DNA of 64,000 nucleotides from Akebia trifoliata. Lineage: Eukaryota; Streptophyta; Magnoliopsida; Ranunculales; Lardizabalaceae. The position numbers were made by a program, and so were the translations under genes. Shown piece by piece: positions 43,691 to 54,800 of the stretch. The stretch lies in assembly GCA_017979445.1 (NCBI GenBank), contig CM030710.1, forward strand, positions 12,386,248-12,450,247. Direction: 5' to 3'. The stretch's first letter is position 1. Each line of letters begins with the position of its first letter. The notes under the pieces were generated by a model. The model worked only from the letters and a program-made list of their open reading frames with translations. It did not search any database and had not been told where the DNA came from.

Positions 43691-43799
43691 ATTAATCTGA
43701 GAATGGTAATCTATTCGGGGAGCTCTACCATGTTGAGAAGTCTAGCACTGATACATTTTGTAAGATCTTCCTTGATCTCATTTTATCAATTCAATATCT

Positions 43800-43875
43800 A
43801 ATCCGTGTCAGACAATACCCAAGCTTACACCTAACATATCCTCATAGGCCCACGCGAACAAGTCTTTTGAAATTT
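43800..43875 (-). pseudogene. RT start remnant of T4
   Basis: DLFAWAYEDMLG on the minus strand equals the opening of Tat RT (DIFAWSYKDMPG in T3). Integrase core follows within about 150 bp, so a deletion removed nearly all of RT and both RNases H. Confidence 0.7.
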
Positions 43876-44760
43876 CTGAGAAAATTCATAATCCCCTTGT
43901 GTTCCTCTAGATATAGGATAGTTTCTATTTGAATCTCTTTAAGAATTTATTTATGTTCTGAGGTCAATAACCTTTGCATTCTGATTGAAAGTTGAGCCCA
44001 ACTTTTATTTTCTTGTTTAGGACAAAAATATATCCTTGAAACTAGATTATTAGTTAATTCGTTAATGCGCTCGAGGTATTCAAAAATTTCCTTTATCCAA
44101 TCAAATTCAGAAAGGGCGATAGACACCTCTAACTTGACTTAATAGGAAAGAGTAGACTCAATCTAAGGAAGACATGACCTTGTTGGAAAAAAGGACTCGA
44201 ACTAACCCAAAAGACTCATGAAAACTTAAGACAAGTACCCACACGAGTTTGATTAGGACTGAGGACTGAGATATTGCTTACAGCTGGTAGGATTGAAGCA
44301 CTATGATCTTCAAAGAACAACTGGATGATATTGAGAAATTTTAAGGTCATTTCTGACTGTTGTTTTGGTACTGACGTTTGTTCTAACTGATCGGACTTAC
44401 AACCCTAGTTAGACGATGGATGATTGAGCTTAAATACAATGATAACCCTTAAACCTCTTTGAAGATAAATTTAACCAATTTCAATGTCACCCCCTTGATA
44501 ACATTTCAAATAAACCCTGAGATTTTATTGAATTTTGTGTACCAATCCATTAAACAATTCATCCACTCAATGATTATTCAGAAGGAAAATAATTTTATTG
44601 CACTCTTGAAAATAATGTTTTTATTGAATACCAATTTTCACAATTCTGATTATTTTTTGCAATCATTTTCTTTTTAGAAATATATATTTTGATAATATTT
44701 TATAAGGTCCATGCAAAAAAACATATTTCAAAAATTTTCCATGCAACAATAGATCTTTTG
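43876..44760 (-). other. T4 region between leader and RT start; trace of ORF1 end
   Basis: At about 44460-44660 it matches the sequence just after ORF1 in T2 (61280-61440), including the last few codons (TCAGAATTGTG...ATTCAATAA). The body of ORF1 is missing. The rest is degraded and unassigned. Confidence 0.55.
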
Positions 44761-45025
44761 TAAATCATTTTTCCTTCATTTTCTTTTCTTTTGGAAAACG
44801 TTTTCTTCTGGAAAATATTTTTTCTTTGAAAAATAATTTTTTATTTAGAAAGCATTTTCTCTTGAAAAATCTTGTTCTTATGGAAAATATTTTTTCTCGA
44901 GAACAACACTTTTTTCTAGAAAACATTTTTTTAAAGAACACTTCTTTTGGAAAAAACTTTTTCTGGGAAATATTTTTCCTTCGTAAATCATTTTTCTTCT
45001 TTGAAAATTTGATTTTCATTTTGAT
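44761..45025 (-). repeat. Degenerate GGAAAATATTTTTTCT repeats
   Basis: About ten loose units of 25-28 bp made of TTTTCTT, TGGAAAA and TATTTT. T2 has a shorter version at about 62700-62760. ORFs on both strands are repeat artefacts. Confidence 0.7.
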
Positions 45026-45439
45026 TTAAATGGTTCGGTCCATCATGATTGTTGGATCGGGATGGACTAGGTCATTATTGTAAAAGAATGGATTCTTTAT
45101 TGGGTCGGTGCACCCATTTCAATTTTCAAAAATAAAATTTTGATCCTTGAGGACAACCATATACTTTGATCTCATCATTCACAGCACTCACATACATTCA
45201 TCAATCAACAGGTTCCAATCAATAAATAACCCGGGAACACCCACGATAAGTTCGAGTCGTGACTTACTGGGGAGGTTTATAAACTCTAAGTTTACTACAT
45301 GCAATGCATTTTTATCTGGCCACCCTTGCCCAAATACACCTATATACCTTTCGATACATGGTGACTTGGTTTGATATATCGTATAGGTGATAATCTAGAA
45401 CCTCAATTCACTTCTCTGAAGCCAAAAACAGCCAGTTCG

Positions 45440-45585
45440 ATCTCCAGTTGAGAGGTGGCGCACAATGTTGAGCAAGGGCCCACTTAAATACCTCTCGTCT
45501 AGAATAAACGTATCCCCCTCGTACAGTAGGGTACAGCGGGGCAAGATCTTGCTTAGGCACCGATTTTGACCAAGAAGTGCAATTG
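45440..45585 (-). promoter_or_regulatory. Conserved leader block, T4 copy
   Basis: It matches T2 63215-63374 closely and the T1 and T3 blocks more weakly. The central inverted repeat ATAGAC/GTCTAT is partly lost here. Confidence 0.55.
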
Positions 45586-46853
45586 ATATACTTAGATTAC
45601 CTCTTATACCTACGGGTACGAGTCAAGAGTTGTAGCTTTCATAAATGGTTTGGCATCCCACGAGGGGACCGACCACGTACTAGTACTACGTTGGCAATCG
45701 GGATATGTGACTGTGTGGCTTACAATAGGTCAAAGGCTCAGGTCACTCTAGCCTGGGTGCATCAATATACTTCTCAGAATCACCTGATCAGACGGTATTG
45801 ATGCCCCCAGTTTTATATACCCTAAGGTACGTGACTGGAGTTGTGATTTTCATGAATGACGTCGCATCTTCGAAGAGACCGGGCCACGCACTAGTACCAC
45901 GTTGGCTATATAGGACGTGTAAGTGTATAAAATAGTAAACGTGCATGTGGTGTGTGCAAAATAGGGTGGGGTGTGCCCGGATTTTTTCAAAAAAATTGGC
46001 CCATGGGCCCAATCACATCACTAAAATATGGATATTAGAAAAATTATGATCATAAAGTATAACTATCCAAAATAATCAAAATCGAGATTAAGGCATGCAT
46101 ATCACAGGAATATCGTACAAGCAACCTATCAAAATAGTGCAATAAGATACCACAAAATAATATCAATCATCAATTAATCATTGAGGCACAAAATTCCCCC
46201 TTTTTTTTATGATCCGATCAAAGATCACTTTGAGCGACCCTAAACAAATCAAGATTCCACCAAATATTTGAATTGATGATAGAATGATACTTATTGAGAT
46301 AAGGAACGATGAACACATTTTGTTTTTGTTTTTTGTTTTTTTTTAAAAACATACGTGGCAAACCTTTGGAGAACATAGGTTAACTTAAATAACTCATAAG
46401 GCCTCAAATTTAGCTAAGGGTCATTAAACCAACGTGTTTCATCATATTGGTAATCCAATGTCACAAATTTCTAGATTAAAAAGTTTGGATTTAAAAGTAA
46501 AATTCACATTTTTTTTTATCCAATGTTTTGAAAATCACAATTACAAAATCTCAAATCAAAAATAAAAATGAGTGATTTTCTTGAAGATATTTTTTTGAAA
46601 GTTCTTAAAATTTCAGTTTCCATAAGCCTATGACATTGGATGATGATTTCAAGTGACACACGATGAGTTCAACGACTCTTATTAACAAATAAGCCTTACT
46701 AAGTTAGTTAGGCTAGCCCCATCCATAATTTGTTAAATAAAACATTTTATAAAGTAAACACTTGTTTCGTTGCTGCCAGCACACAGATTTTTATATAAGT
46801 TGCTGCCACAAAAAACTCCTTTTTTTTTTTTTAATATGTTGCTGCTAGAGAGA

Positions 46854-46857
<4 letters not shown>
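45586..46857 (-). other. T4 leader
   Basis: 45590-46010 contains two diverged copies of a roughly 210-bp unit (TACGAGTC...CATAAATG...GACCGACCACG...TAGTAC and TACGTGAC...CATGAATG...GACCGGGCCACG...TAGTAC), shared with T2 at 63380-63720. The rest is AT-rich. GTTGCTGCCA-like motifs recur at about 46770, 46800 and 46840, and an inverted GCAGCAAC is at 48825. Confidence 0.55.
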
Positions 46858-46888
<31 letters not shown>

Positions 46889-46889
46889 C
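46858..46889. repeat. (GA)n microsatellite at the 3' side of the PEAMT capture
   Basis: Uninterrupted GA repeats. On the element strand this is (CT)n, the same orientation as at 48266. Confidence 0.9.
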
Positions 46890-46922
46890 ACTAGCTAGCT
46901 ATTTAGTAGTAGATAAGAGAAA

Positions 46923-48275
46923 TCACTTTTTCTTGGCAATGAACAAGCCCTACCTCTGCTCACCCGATGAACTCCTGGCCAGCTTTGCCTTCCAACCGTT
47001 GACAATAAATATCATTGTAATCCTCTATAGAGAAGTCAGAGATGAATTCCTTTTTGTCTTTCTCAATGTCATCTAGTTCCTTGTGCAGAACTTTCATGAA
47101 CTGGTCGGTCCTATCTTCGGCTATAACCTCATCAACACCAGCATCTTTAAGCGTCTGACCATATGTATCTACATCATGCAGATCATAACCTCGTTGCGTA
47201 ATATACTCCTTAAATTCACTTGATGGAGATTCAACTCTTTTGCAGTGATCACTTATAAGAACTTTGCATCCTGGTTTCAACCACTTGAAGAAGGTTTTAG
47301 ATAATGCAGGTTTGTCTTGTATGTGGAGAATAGTGTCACGGCTATAGATCACATTGAATGTGTTATTTGGATAAGTCTTCTTAGTACAGTTGGCAACCTC
47401 AAATGCAACTGAATGTTGGTGCCCAATGGCACATTCAAGAGCAAGAGAAACCATGTTCACGGACAGATCAATCCCGACAACCTCAACATCCAACTTTTCA
47501 GCCATGTAGAAGTCACCTCCGCCAATGCCACACCCAACATCAAGGACTTTCTGGCCAGGTTTAAGTTCCAGCTTTGCAACAAATTCCTTTGTTGTATCAA
47601 TCCCCCCAATGCTCACAAAACCTTCTCCAAATACACGTTCATGGCGCAATATTCCACTACATTTGTACTGTACGTTATACAAGAATTGTTGAAACCCCTT
47701 ATGTCCCTGCGAACTAACTTTTTTCCATAGCCAGCAAATCTGATTTTTGTTCTTTTTATTCCTTACATAAGCTCTAATACACTTGAAATTAATAAGAGAG
47801 AGCTCAAAGGAGTTTCCAACCCCATCATGCATAAGACCTTAAAGACCTGCAGTAAACCTTGGTATAAAAACTTGGTTCTCGGTAGTGTGTTGCATTGTTT
47901 CTTCGCTTGCAATTACCAGATTGATGAAAACAAGATTCTCTAAAGAAAATATACCCTCCAACCTTTAACCATTTAACCATACTCTCGATCAGATTCTCAA
48001 CCTCTTTATCTGACAGATACATTAGTAGCCAATTCGAGAATATCAAATCGATGGATTCAGAGGCAATCTTCAGGTTGGGAGACGTTATGGCAGCACACAT
48101 AAACTTGACATTCTTAAAATGATCACTGATGATTTCATTTTTCTTTATCACACTCTCAATGAAGTCCAGAGCTAGAACTTCACCAGCCTCTTTAGCTAAC
48201 TTACCAGTGAAACAACCAATACTTGCCCCTAACTCTAGAATAGATTTTCCTTTAACAGATGGGAGTAGAGAGAGA
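46923..48275 (-). pseudogene. Captured phosphoethanolamine N-methyltransferase fragment
   Basis: PEAMT makes phosphocholine by three S-adenosylmethionine-dependent methylations and has two methyltransferase domains in tandem. The minus strand shows the first domain from [10 protein letters not shown] (SAM motif I, about 48245) through [22 protein letters not shown] and [15 protein letters not shown]. After a frame change near 47830 the second domain follows: [34 protein letters not shown] (about 47555-47510), [28 protein letters not shown]. Near the end the frame changes again and W is a stop; the last codon is TGA at 46923-46925. The N-terminus is missing and no introns are visible, so it probably came from mRNA. 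It lies in sense orientation in the T4 leader and is not functional. Confidence 0.9.
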
Positions 48276-48307
48276 GAGAGAGAGAAAGAAAGAGAGAGAG
48301 AGAGAGA
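48266..48307. repeat. (GA)n microsatellite at the 5' side of the PEAMT capture
   Basis: GA repeats with two AAAG-type interruptions, directly joined to the first recognisable PEAMT codons. Confidence 0.9.
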
Positions 48308-49496
48308 CGCCCTCTCTCTTTGCTACCATTTTCAGCATAGGTGAACAAGAAATAGAAATAAAAAACGTCTCTCTGCTGCCTCTTCTCCACACAGAAAAAC
48401 AGCCACCATTAACGTTCTGTTAAAGCTCGAGATAGATGTAAAAAAACTCATGGAACCTAATCCATTGGCCACAGTTTTTGTTCACTTCTATTACTGATTG
48501 CCAAATTTCATGTTAATAGAAACACAGCACAGTTCTTGGTTCAGATTTGAAACCCGCGAATTAGATTTTCGTGAGGATATCGAAACAAATCAAAAGGATT
48601 TTTTTTTTCCGATTGATATCTTAAATTTCACTCACAATCAAAAGCCGATCAAATTTATGGGTGAAAATCAATTTGACTGAGAGGTTTTCCAAATCTCTGC
48701 TAGATATGACGATGGAGCTGGTATAAAAACCATGAAGGAGATGATGTGTACATTTTTAAAGAAGCCGTTTTGTTTTTGGCACACCAAACACATCATCATG
48801 TTTTGGTGGTGTAAACAAAAAAAAAGCAGCAACTTATTTTTCGCACACCAAGCGCACCAGCACCTATTGACAGAACCTTAAAAGAATTTTCATTAATTCC
48901 TTCCTGCTGTCAATGGACAGCATGCTGAAACTTTTTTATTTTTTATTTTTTATTTTTTTTATTTTTATTTAATTTAAAAAAAAACAAATAAAAAATGTTG
49001 TCGAATGGTACATCGCACACCCTTAAACGAATTTTTTTTTTTTTTAAATACTCAAAGATAGAACCCTAAAAAAAATAAAAAAAATAAAAACTTCAAGATC
49101 CATTAGTCATCACTCCATCCTTAATTAAATCTCTTTATCTATTTAGGGTCATTCTAAATAACCCTCGATTGAATCATAAGAAAATTACGTGCGAAATAGA
49201 AATATTCAAAATTGAATCAATAGAGGATAATATGTAAAGAATAAGATCTCCCAATAAATAACAATATGTTATCAACCATTCTCATGCCCTTAACCTCCCG
49301 ATAGCATGCCTTATTTTGGGGTATCCCAAATGTCCCTTAAACAAGTCATAGCAATTAATCCAAACAACGGCGAGAGAGCACAATAGTCTTAACAAATAAT
49401 TTAAACCAAATAATCTAAAAACAAACATAATAATAAAAAACCTAGGTCTAAATGACAATATTCCCAAACTTGGTTTTTCAAGTCTGATCCTCAAAA
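48308..49496 (-). other. T4 leader next to the primer site
   Basis: It is AT-rich, with ATTTTT repeats at about 48935-48975 and long A or T runs. CACACCAA and AAGCGCACC phrases recur at about 48780 and 48838. No gene is seen. Confidence 0.5.
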
Positions 49497-49515
49497 GTCC
49501 CCAGTGGAGTCGCCA
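49497..49515 (-). other. Primer binding site of T4
   Basis: TGGCGACTCCACTGGGGAC on the minus strand, one base after the 5' LTR end. This is the cleanest copy in the window. Confidence 0.85.
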
Positions 49516-49516
49516 C

Positions 49517-51240
49517 TGAAAGCGCCCTCGATCCGCGGGGTGCGCGGATCCGCTTTTGACCCTTGAGGTTTGGGAATCGCCACCTAGTTATTGTGATCTA
49601 GGAACCAAACTGACTTTAAAATGGATAAAAACTAATCTACTACAGAAAATCTGAATCCGGGGATCATGTTACGGGGTTGGAAGGTGTTAGGCACCAACCT
49701 CGCCCGGCCATTGCCGGTCTCTACTTATCCCAAATAAATCTACATCGCTAATGACAAACCTAGATTAAAAAAAAACTTACTTTCGATCTGCAAAAGTACT
49801 ATTCCCTCAGATCTGGTGAAAGCGCCTCCTTGTACCGTATTCCTTACTTCGTTCTATCTCCGGATCTGATTTCTGATCTCTGAGGTAAGGTATCTCCTTC
49901 TTGGATCTGGGTGCTTCAAATTTGTTGTGGATTTTTGGGATATTTTTTAGAGGTTTTTTAGGTGTTTTCTAGGCTAAAATAGAAGGGGGGATGTTAGGTA
50001 AGGAGTTGGGGCTCCAAAACTAGGGTTTATGGGGGGCTAGGGGAGCTTCTAGACCTACTTCTCTTAGGGTTTATCATTTGATACGAAAATAGGGTGTGAG
50101 CACCTCTATTTATAGATTTTTTTAGGGGTTTATTTGGATAGAGTTAGTATTTAATTAGAGTTCTTTTAATTAGAGTTGTGTTTTACTTAGACTTGTTTTA
50201 GGTAGAATTATGTTTTAATTAGAATTGTTTTAGGTAGAATTGTTTTTAAGTTAGAACTCTATTAGATAGAGTTATTATTTAATTAGAATTCTATTAAGAC
50301 TTTTGGTCTTATTTAATTGACTTTTAATATTTTGACTTTGGTCTTAATTGATTGACTTTTAATATCTTGACTTTAGTCTTGCTTAATTGACTTTAATTTT
50401 GACTTTAGTCACACTTGATTGACTTTAATACCTTGACCTTAGTTTTGCTTGATTTACTTTAAATTTTTGGAGAACCCCCCTCTAAAATATCTTTAATTCT
50501 TTGGACCCCCAAATGGAGGGGTCCTTAAAGAAATATCCCACGAACCCTCAATAATTTTACTTCAAAACCCGATTGATCGATTTTTTAATTCAAAGTTTTA
50601 AATTAATTTCATTAATGTTTCACCTTAATTATTTAATGTTTTATTTATTAATTTCGAATTTTTTAATTATGAAAATTATGAAATTACCGTTTTGCCCCCG
50701 GAGAGGACTTTTCACGTTTTAAGTCGGTTTTTAATGTTCTAGGATGTTTTAGAATCGATTTTTCATAAGGAATTCAATGAAAATATTAGTTTTTGTTATT
50801 TATGAAATTTTTTGTGTGAAATGATTGTGAACTTTATGAGGGCCATTTTCGTAATTTTGTCAAATCTGTTAAAATTGGTGAAATGATTTATTTGGTTTCG
50901 ATTTGTTGTTTTATGTGTTTGAGAGAGTTTTCCTAAGCGTAACGTAGGCTCTAGGGTTATTTGAGGTTAGGGTTATTTTGGTAATTTGGTCAATTTTTAG
51001 TGATTTTTATCGTGAAGCTTCTTTTTGTCTGAAAAATGATGATTTCTATGTATCTAGAGTCGTATTTTCCTAGCGTAGCGTGGTTTCTAAGGTTTTGTCA
51101 ATTCGAGATACCTCATCCGGATTTCTGAAACACATCTGGTAACAAAATAAAGTAATGGAATACACATCCATCATTGGGAATCATTGCGATCGGGTTGACG
51201 ATTTGATTAATCAGGCGAGTGCAAGAATGGGGTGTCTACA
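49517..51240 (-). repeat. T4 5' LTR (B-type)
   Basis: Partner of 38718-40442 with the same ends. TATAAATA (inverted) is at 50107-50114 and a primer-like GGAATCGCCA at 49573-49582. Confidence 0.92.
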
Positions 51241-51245
51241 CCATC
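51241..51245. repeat. Target site duplication of T4, right
   Basis: CCATC, identical to 38713-38717. Confidence 0.9.
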
Positions 51246-53454
51246 TTGCTTGATCAAAATTGCTCCTATTCCGTTTCCTTTTTTATTGTCTGCTCCGTCG
51301 AAGTACATTTTCCAACCTGGCTCCTCATCATTATCTTCAACCTCAATGATCAGTATGGCTTCATCTGGAAAGTTCTTCTTTAATGACTCGTAGTCAGGCA
51401 ACGGGTGGTCTGCTAGGTGGTCGGCTATTGCTTGCCCTTTGATGACTTTTTGATTGACATAGGTGATGTCAAACTCAGATAATAATAATTGCCACTTTGT
51501 TGTACGACCTGTTAATGCCGGTTTTTTAAAAAGATACTTGAGGGGGTCAATTCTGACAATAAGCATAATTGAGTAATTAAGCAAATAGTGACGTAGTTAT
51601 TGAGATGCCCAGACTAGTGCACAATAAGTTTTCTCAAGTGACGAATATTTCACCTCGTACTCAGTAAATTTCTTGTTGCGATAGTAGATGGTCTGCTCCT
51701 TCCGTCCTGATTCATCGTGTTGTCTTTGTACACACTCCATTGACGTTTCTTGCACTGAGATGTACATAAGTAAGGGTCGCCCTGGAGTAGGAGGGACTAG
51801 GACTGGTGGATTGAGCAGATATTACTTGATCTTATCGAATGCTTCCTGACAGTCTTGGTTCCACTTTTTCGGTGTGTTCTTCCTGAGTAGCTTGAAGACT
51901 GGCTTATAGATAGGAGTGAGTTGCGCAATGAATCTGCCTGTATTCTGCTCAAAAATGCTCTAACGTCCATTTTTGAAATGGATGCTTTCATCTTGAGGAT
52001 ATACTTGGTTTTTGCCGAATCTATCTCGATGCCTCTTCTGTTGACGATGAAACCCAGTAGTTTGCTCGATGTTTCCCCGAATACACATTTTACAGGATTT
52101 AACCTTAAACTGTACTTCCTCAGCCTGTAGAACAACTTCTTTAGATTCACCAGATGGTCTTCTTCAATGCCAAATTTAGCAATCTAGCCTGAGAACCGTC
52201 CATAAACAAGAACATGCCGTCTCCTGTTGTACTGTCGACTAGAGTGTTGATGTGTGGTAGTGAAAAATCATCCTTAGGACTGGCCTTGTTCAAGTCTCGA
52301 TAATCAATACACATGCGTACCTTTCCATCTTTCTTGGGTACTGGGACGACATTAGCCAACCACTCAGGGTATGTAGAAACTGCGAGGAATCTTGCTTCGA
52401 ACTGCTTCATAACCTCATCTTTGACCTTGAGGGTCCATTCTGATTTTAGCCTTCTCGGTTTTTGCTTGATCGGCTTGCTTCCCGAGACAATTGGTAGCTT
52501 GTGTACAACAAGATCTGTGTCCAACCTAGTCATATCCCTGTATGACCATGCGAAGACATCTTGATAATCTTGTAAGAGTTTGATCATTTCTTCATTTTGT
52601 TGCGACGTTAATAAGGTTCCGATCTTGACAATTCGTGGGTCCTCTTCGGTACCAAGATTGATTGAATCTGTATCCTCAATGTTTGGCTGAACACCTTTCT
52701 CATGATGTTCTACCAAGTCTTTAATTTCTTTAGGTGGGTACTCCATTTCATCATCAGACTCTTCTTCGATACCCATGAGGTCAAAGTTGAGTTCAAGATC
52801 AAAATCATACTCATCCCTTTCAAATTCTATTTTATCTGGATACTCATTTGATTGAGACAGATCCCTTGAAAACTCTTTTTTTGGCTTTTGAAAAAATCTA
52901 TCTTTTTGCAATTTTGAAAGCTTTTTCATTTTTTTATTTTTTGAGAAATTTTTTATATTTTAACTTTTTGAGGAATATATGTTTTTTGTTGCTTTTCGAA
53001 TACCTGAAATAAGAAGAACAATCATGCAAATTCATTAATAAAAATAGGGAGTCTTCAAAAAAGTTTTTACCCGAGGACGAGGGCTTGTTATGATCCTCCG
53101 GCAAACTAGATTCGTTTAACGACATTTTTTTGGAGGCCTCAACAGCCTCAAGGGTCAATGGGAATTCCTCCTAATTATTCAGAACTTCCCCTTCTCTGAG
53201 GGGGCAGATGAGATGTGAAGGTGATTTGTTGGGTGATTTGGTTGGTGGTTTGGAGATGACCATGATCTCCGATTGATTGTTGTTGTCAGAGTTGGGCATA
53301 GTCCCCCCCAAACTTGATGGGATGACGACTGATGCCCAGTCGATGCCAATGGGGAAGGGTGATTCGTTCCCCTTGCTTTTGATGATTTCCACCTTTGTGG
53401 ATTCTGGAGCAGTTTCTAATAGACTTTCGTTGGAATCTCTATTGAATAAAACAT
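51246..53454 (-). pseudogene. Protease-RT linker, RT, RNase H and start of aRNase H of T2
   Basis: From 53454 down: end of the protease region, the basic and acidic linker (about 52929-52750), DVFAWSYRDM, VRMCIDYRDLNKASPKDDF (about 52320-52260) and FLFMDG (about 52205). Then about 200 bp present in T3 are missing, including YVDD, and the match resumes at AKFGIEEDHLVNLKKLF (about 52165). RT C-terminal parts (LGFIVNRRGIEID), first RNase H and GWKMYFDGADNKKGNGIGA (about 51305-51250) follow, until T4 interrupts. The loss of the catalytic loop makes this RT dead. Confidence 0.87.
53004..53070 (-). other. Candidate intron between protease and RT, T2 copy
   Basis: On the minus strand CGG|GTAAAAA ... 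TTCTTCTTATTTCAG|G, 67 bases, aligned with T1 and T3. Confidence 0.5.
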
Positions 53455-53459
53455 CAATG
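53455..53459. repeat. Target site duplication of S1, left
   Basis: CAATG, identical to 57436-57440. Confidence 0.85.
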
Positions 53460-54169
53460 TGTAGACACCCCATTTTTGCATTTACCTAATTCGACAATTC
53501 GTCAACCGATTGTTGTGGATTCCTAATGATGAACATAAAAGAACTCGAAGGCTTGTGAGACTGCTTGATTTCTTATGTTTCTAGTTTCCTTTCATCTCCC
53601 TACTCGTCACGACTCGACATAGAAGTTTACACATTCTTAGGATCGCTACATCTTACACCTGACTTAGCAAGCACGTACACATAGGTTCGTTACACAATTC
53701 GATAACTTAGAGACCTCGCTATGCTAGAAAAATATAACTTTAGAACTTAGAAATACTTACACAGTGACTAAAAGAAATCTTATGATAAAATTCAAAAAAA
53801 TCCGTAAATAATCATCAAAATGATGAAAATACCCTTCATAAATTTTGGATCTCCGAAAAGTCTCGAAAGTACCTCCATTGCACTCAGAATGTGATTTCGA
53901 ATCTAACAGGACCCAAATTGATGAAAACAAAGAAATTTATAAAAATTTGTAAAAAATCATCAAAATGATGAAAATACCCCTCATATACCTCGAACCTCCG
54001 AAAAATCTCGAAAGTACCTCTATTGCACTCAGAATGTGATTTCGAGTCTAACGAGACCCAAATTGATGAAAACAGAGAAGTTCAAGAAAAATCTAAAAAA
54101 ATCGTCAAAAGACCAAAATACCTCTCAATATCCAACTCTACAATTTAGAGATCCTGATCTCTAGGACAA

Positions 54170-54800
54170 TGTAAATCGAAATCCAATCTCAACTAAAATT
54201 AAAATTCAAATTAAAAAATTCAAATAATTAAAATTAAAATCAAATAGTTAAAATTAAATCAAACAACTAAAATTAAAATCGAACAATTAAATCCAATCAA
54301 AAAAAATTTCAAATTAAAAATAATAATAATAAAAAAATTCGATCAACCAAAATAAAAATTTCAAGTAATCAATTCAAATTCTATTAATAAATTTAAAATT
54401 TAAAATCAAACCCAATCTAAAATCAAATTAAAACTCAAAACTTAACCAATCGAAATCCAATCAACCGATCAATTAAAAATTAAAATGAATTTAAATTTTA
54501 AATTAAAACGTAAATTAATCAACCTGTTCAAAATTTAAATTGAAAATTAATTTCAAATTAAACAATTAAAACTTAAATTAAAATCAAATTGAAAATCACC
54601 CAACCAATTAAAATGTAAAAATAAAATTAAAATCGAACGATTAACCAATCAAAAATCAAAATCAAATCAACCAACAACCAAGTTTTATATCAAAATTCAA
54701 ATTAAATTCTAATCAAAATTTAAAATTTAAAATCAAATACAAATTCAAATGTAATTTAAAACATCAAATTAAATTTCAAATCAAAATGTCGACTAAAATA
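54170..54800. repeat. Low-complexity AAATTAAAATC-type stretch in S1
   Basis: Loose repeats of AAATT, AAAAT and CAATC with very little G. No coding sequence. Confidence 0.8.

Larger units (their letters stand above)
38718..51240 (-). mobile_element. T4: B-type Tat element, internal deletion derivative carrying PEAMT
   Basis: Two LTRs of 1.72 kb (38718-40442 and 49517-51240), a primer site, a polypurine tract and the target duplication CCATC show a complete insertion, in the aRNase H codons of T2. Inside, most of gag, protease, RT, RNase H and all but the last codons of ORF1 are missing. What remains is leader, a PEAMT fragment, an RT start joined to the integrase core, and 3' UTR. It depends on other elements for movement. 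Its LTRs show more differences by eye than those of T3, so it is probably older. Confidence 0.92.

Noticed and set aside
44826..45029. Phe/Lys-rich ORFs on both strands
   Set aside because: They result from degenerate TTTTCTT/AAGAAAA repeats.
45147..45801. Short plus-strand ORFs with relatives at 63367
   Set aside because: They reflect the shared leader of T4 and T2. They run antisense to the element and are not kept as protein.
46923..48275. A working PEAMT gene
   Set aside because: The N-terminus is missing, there are two frame changes and a stop near the end, and it sits inside T4.
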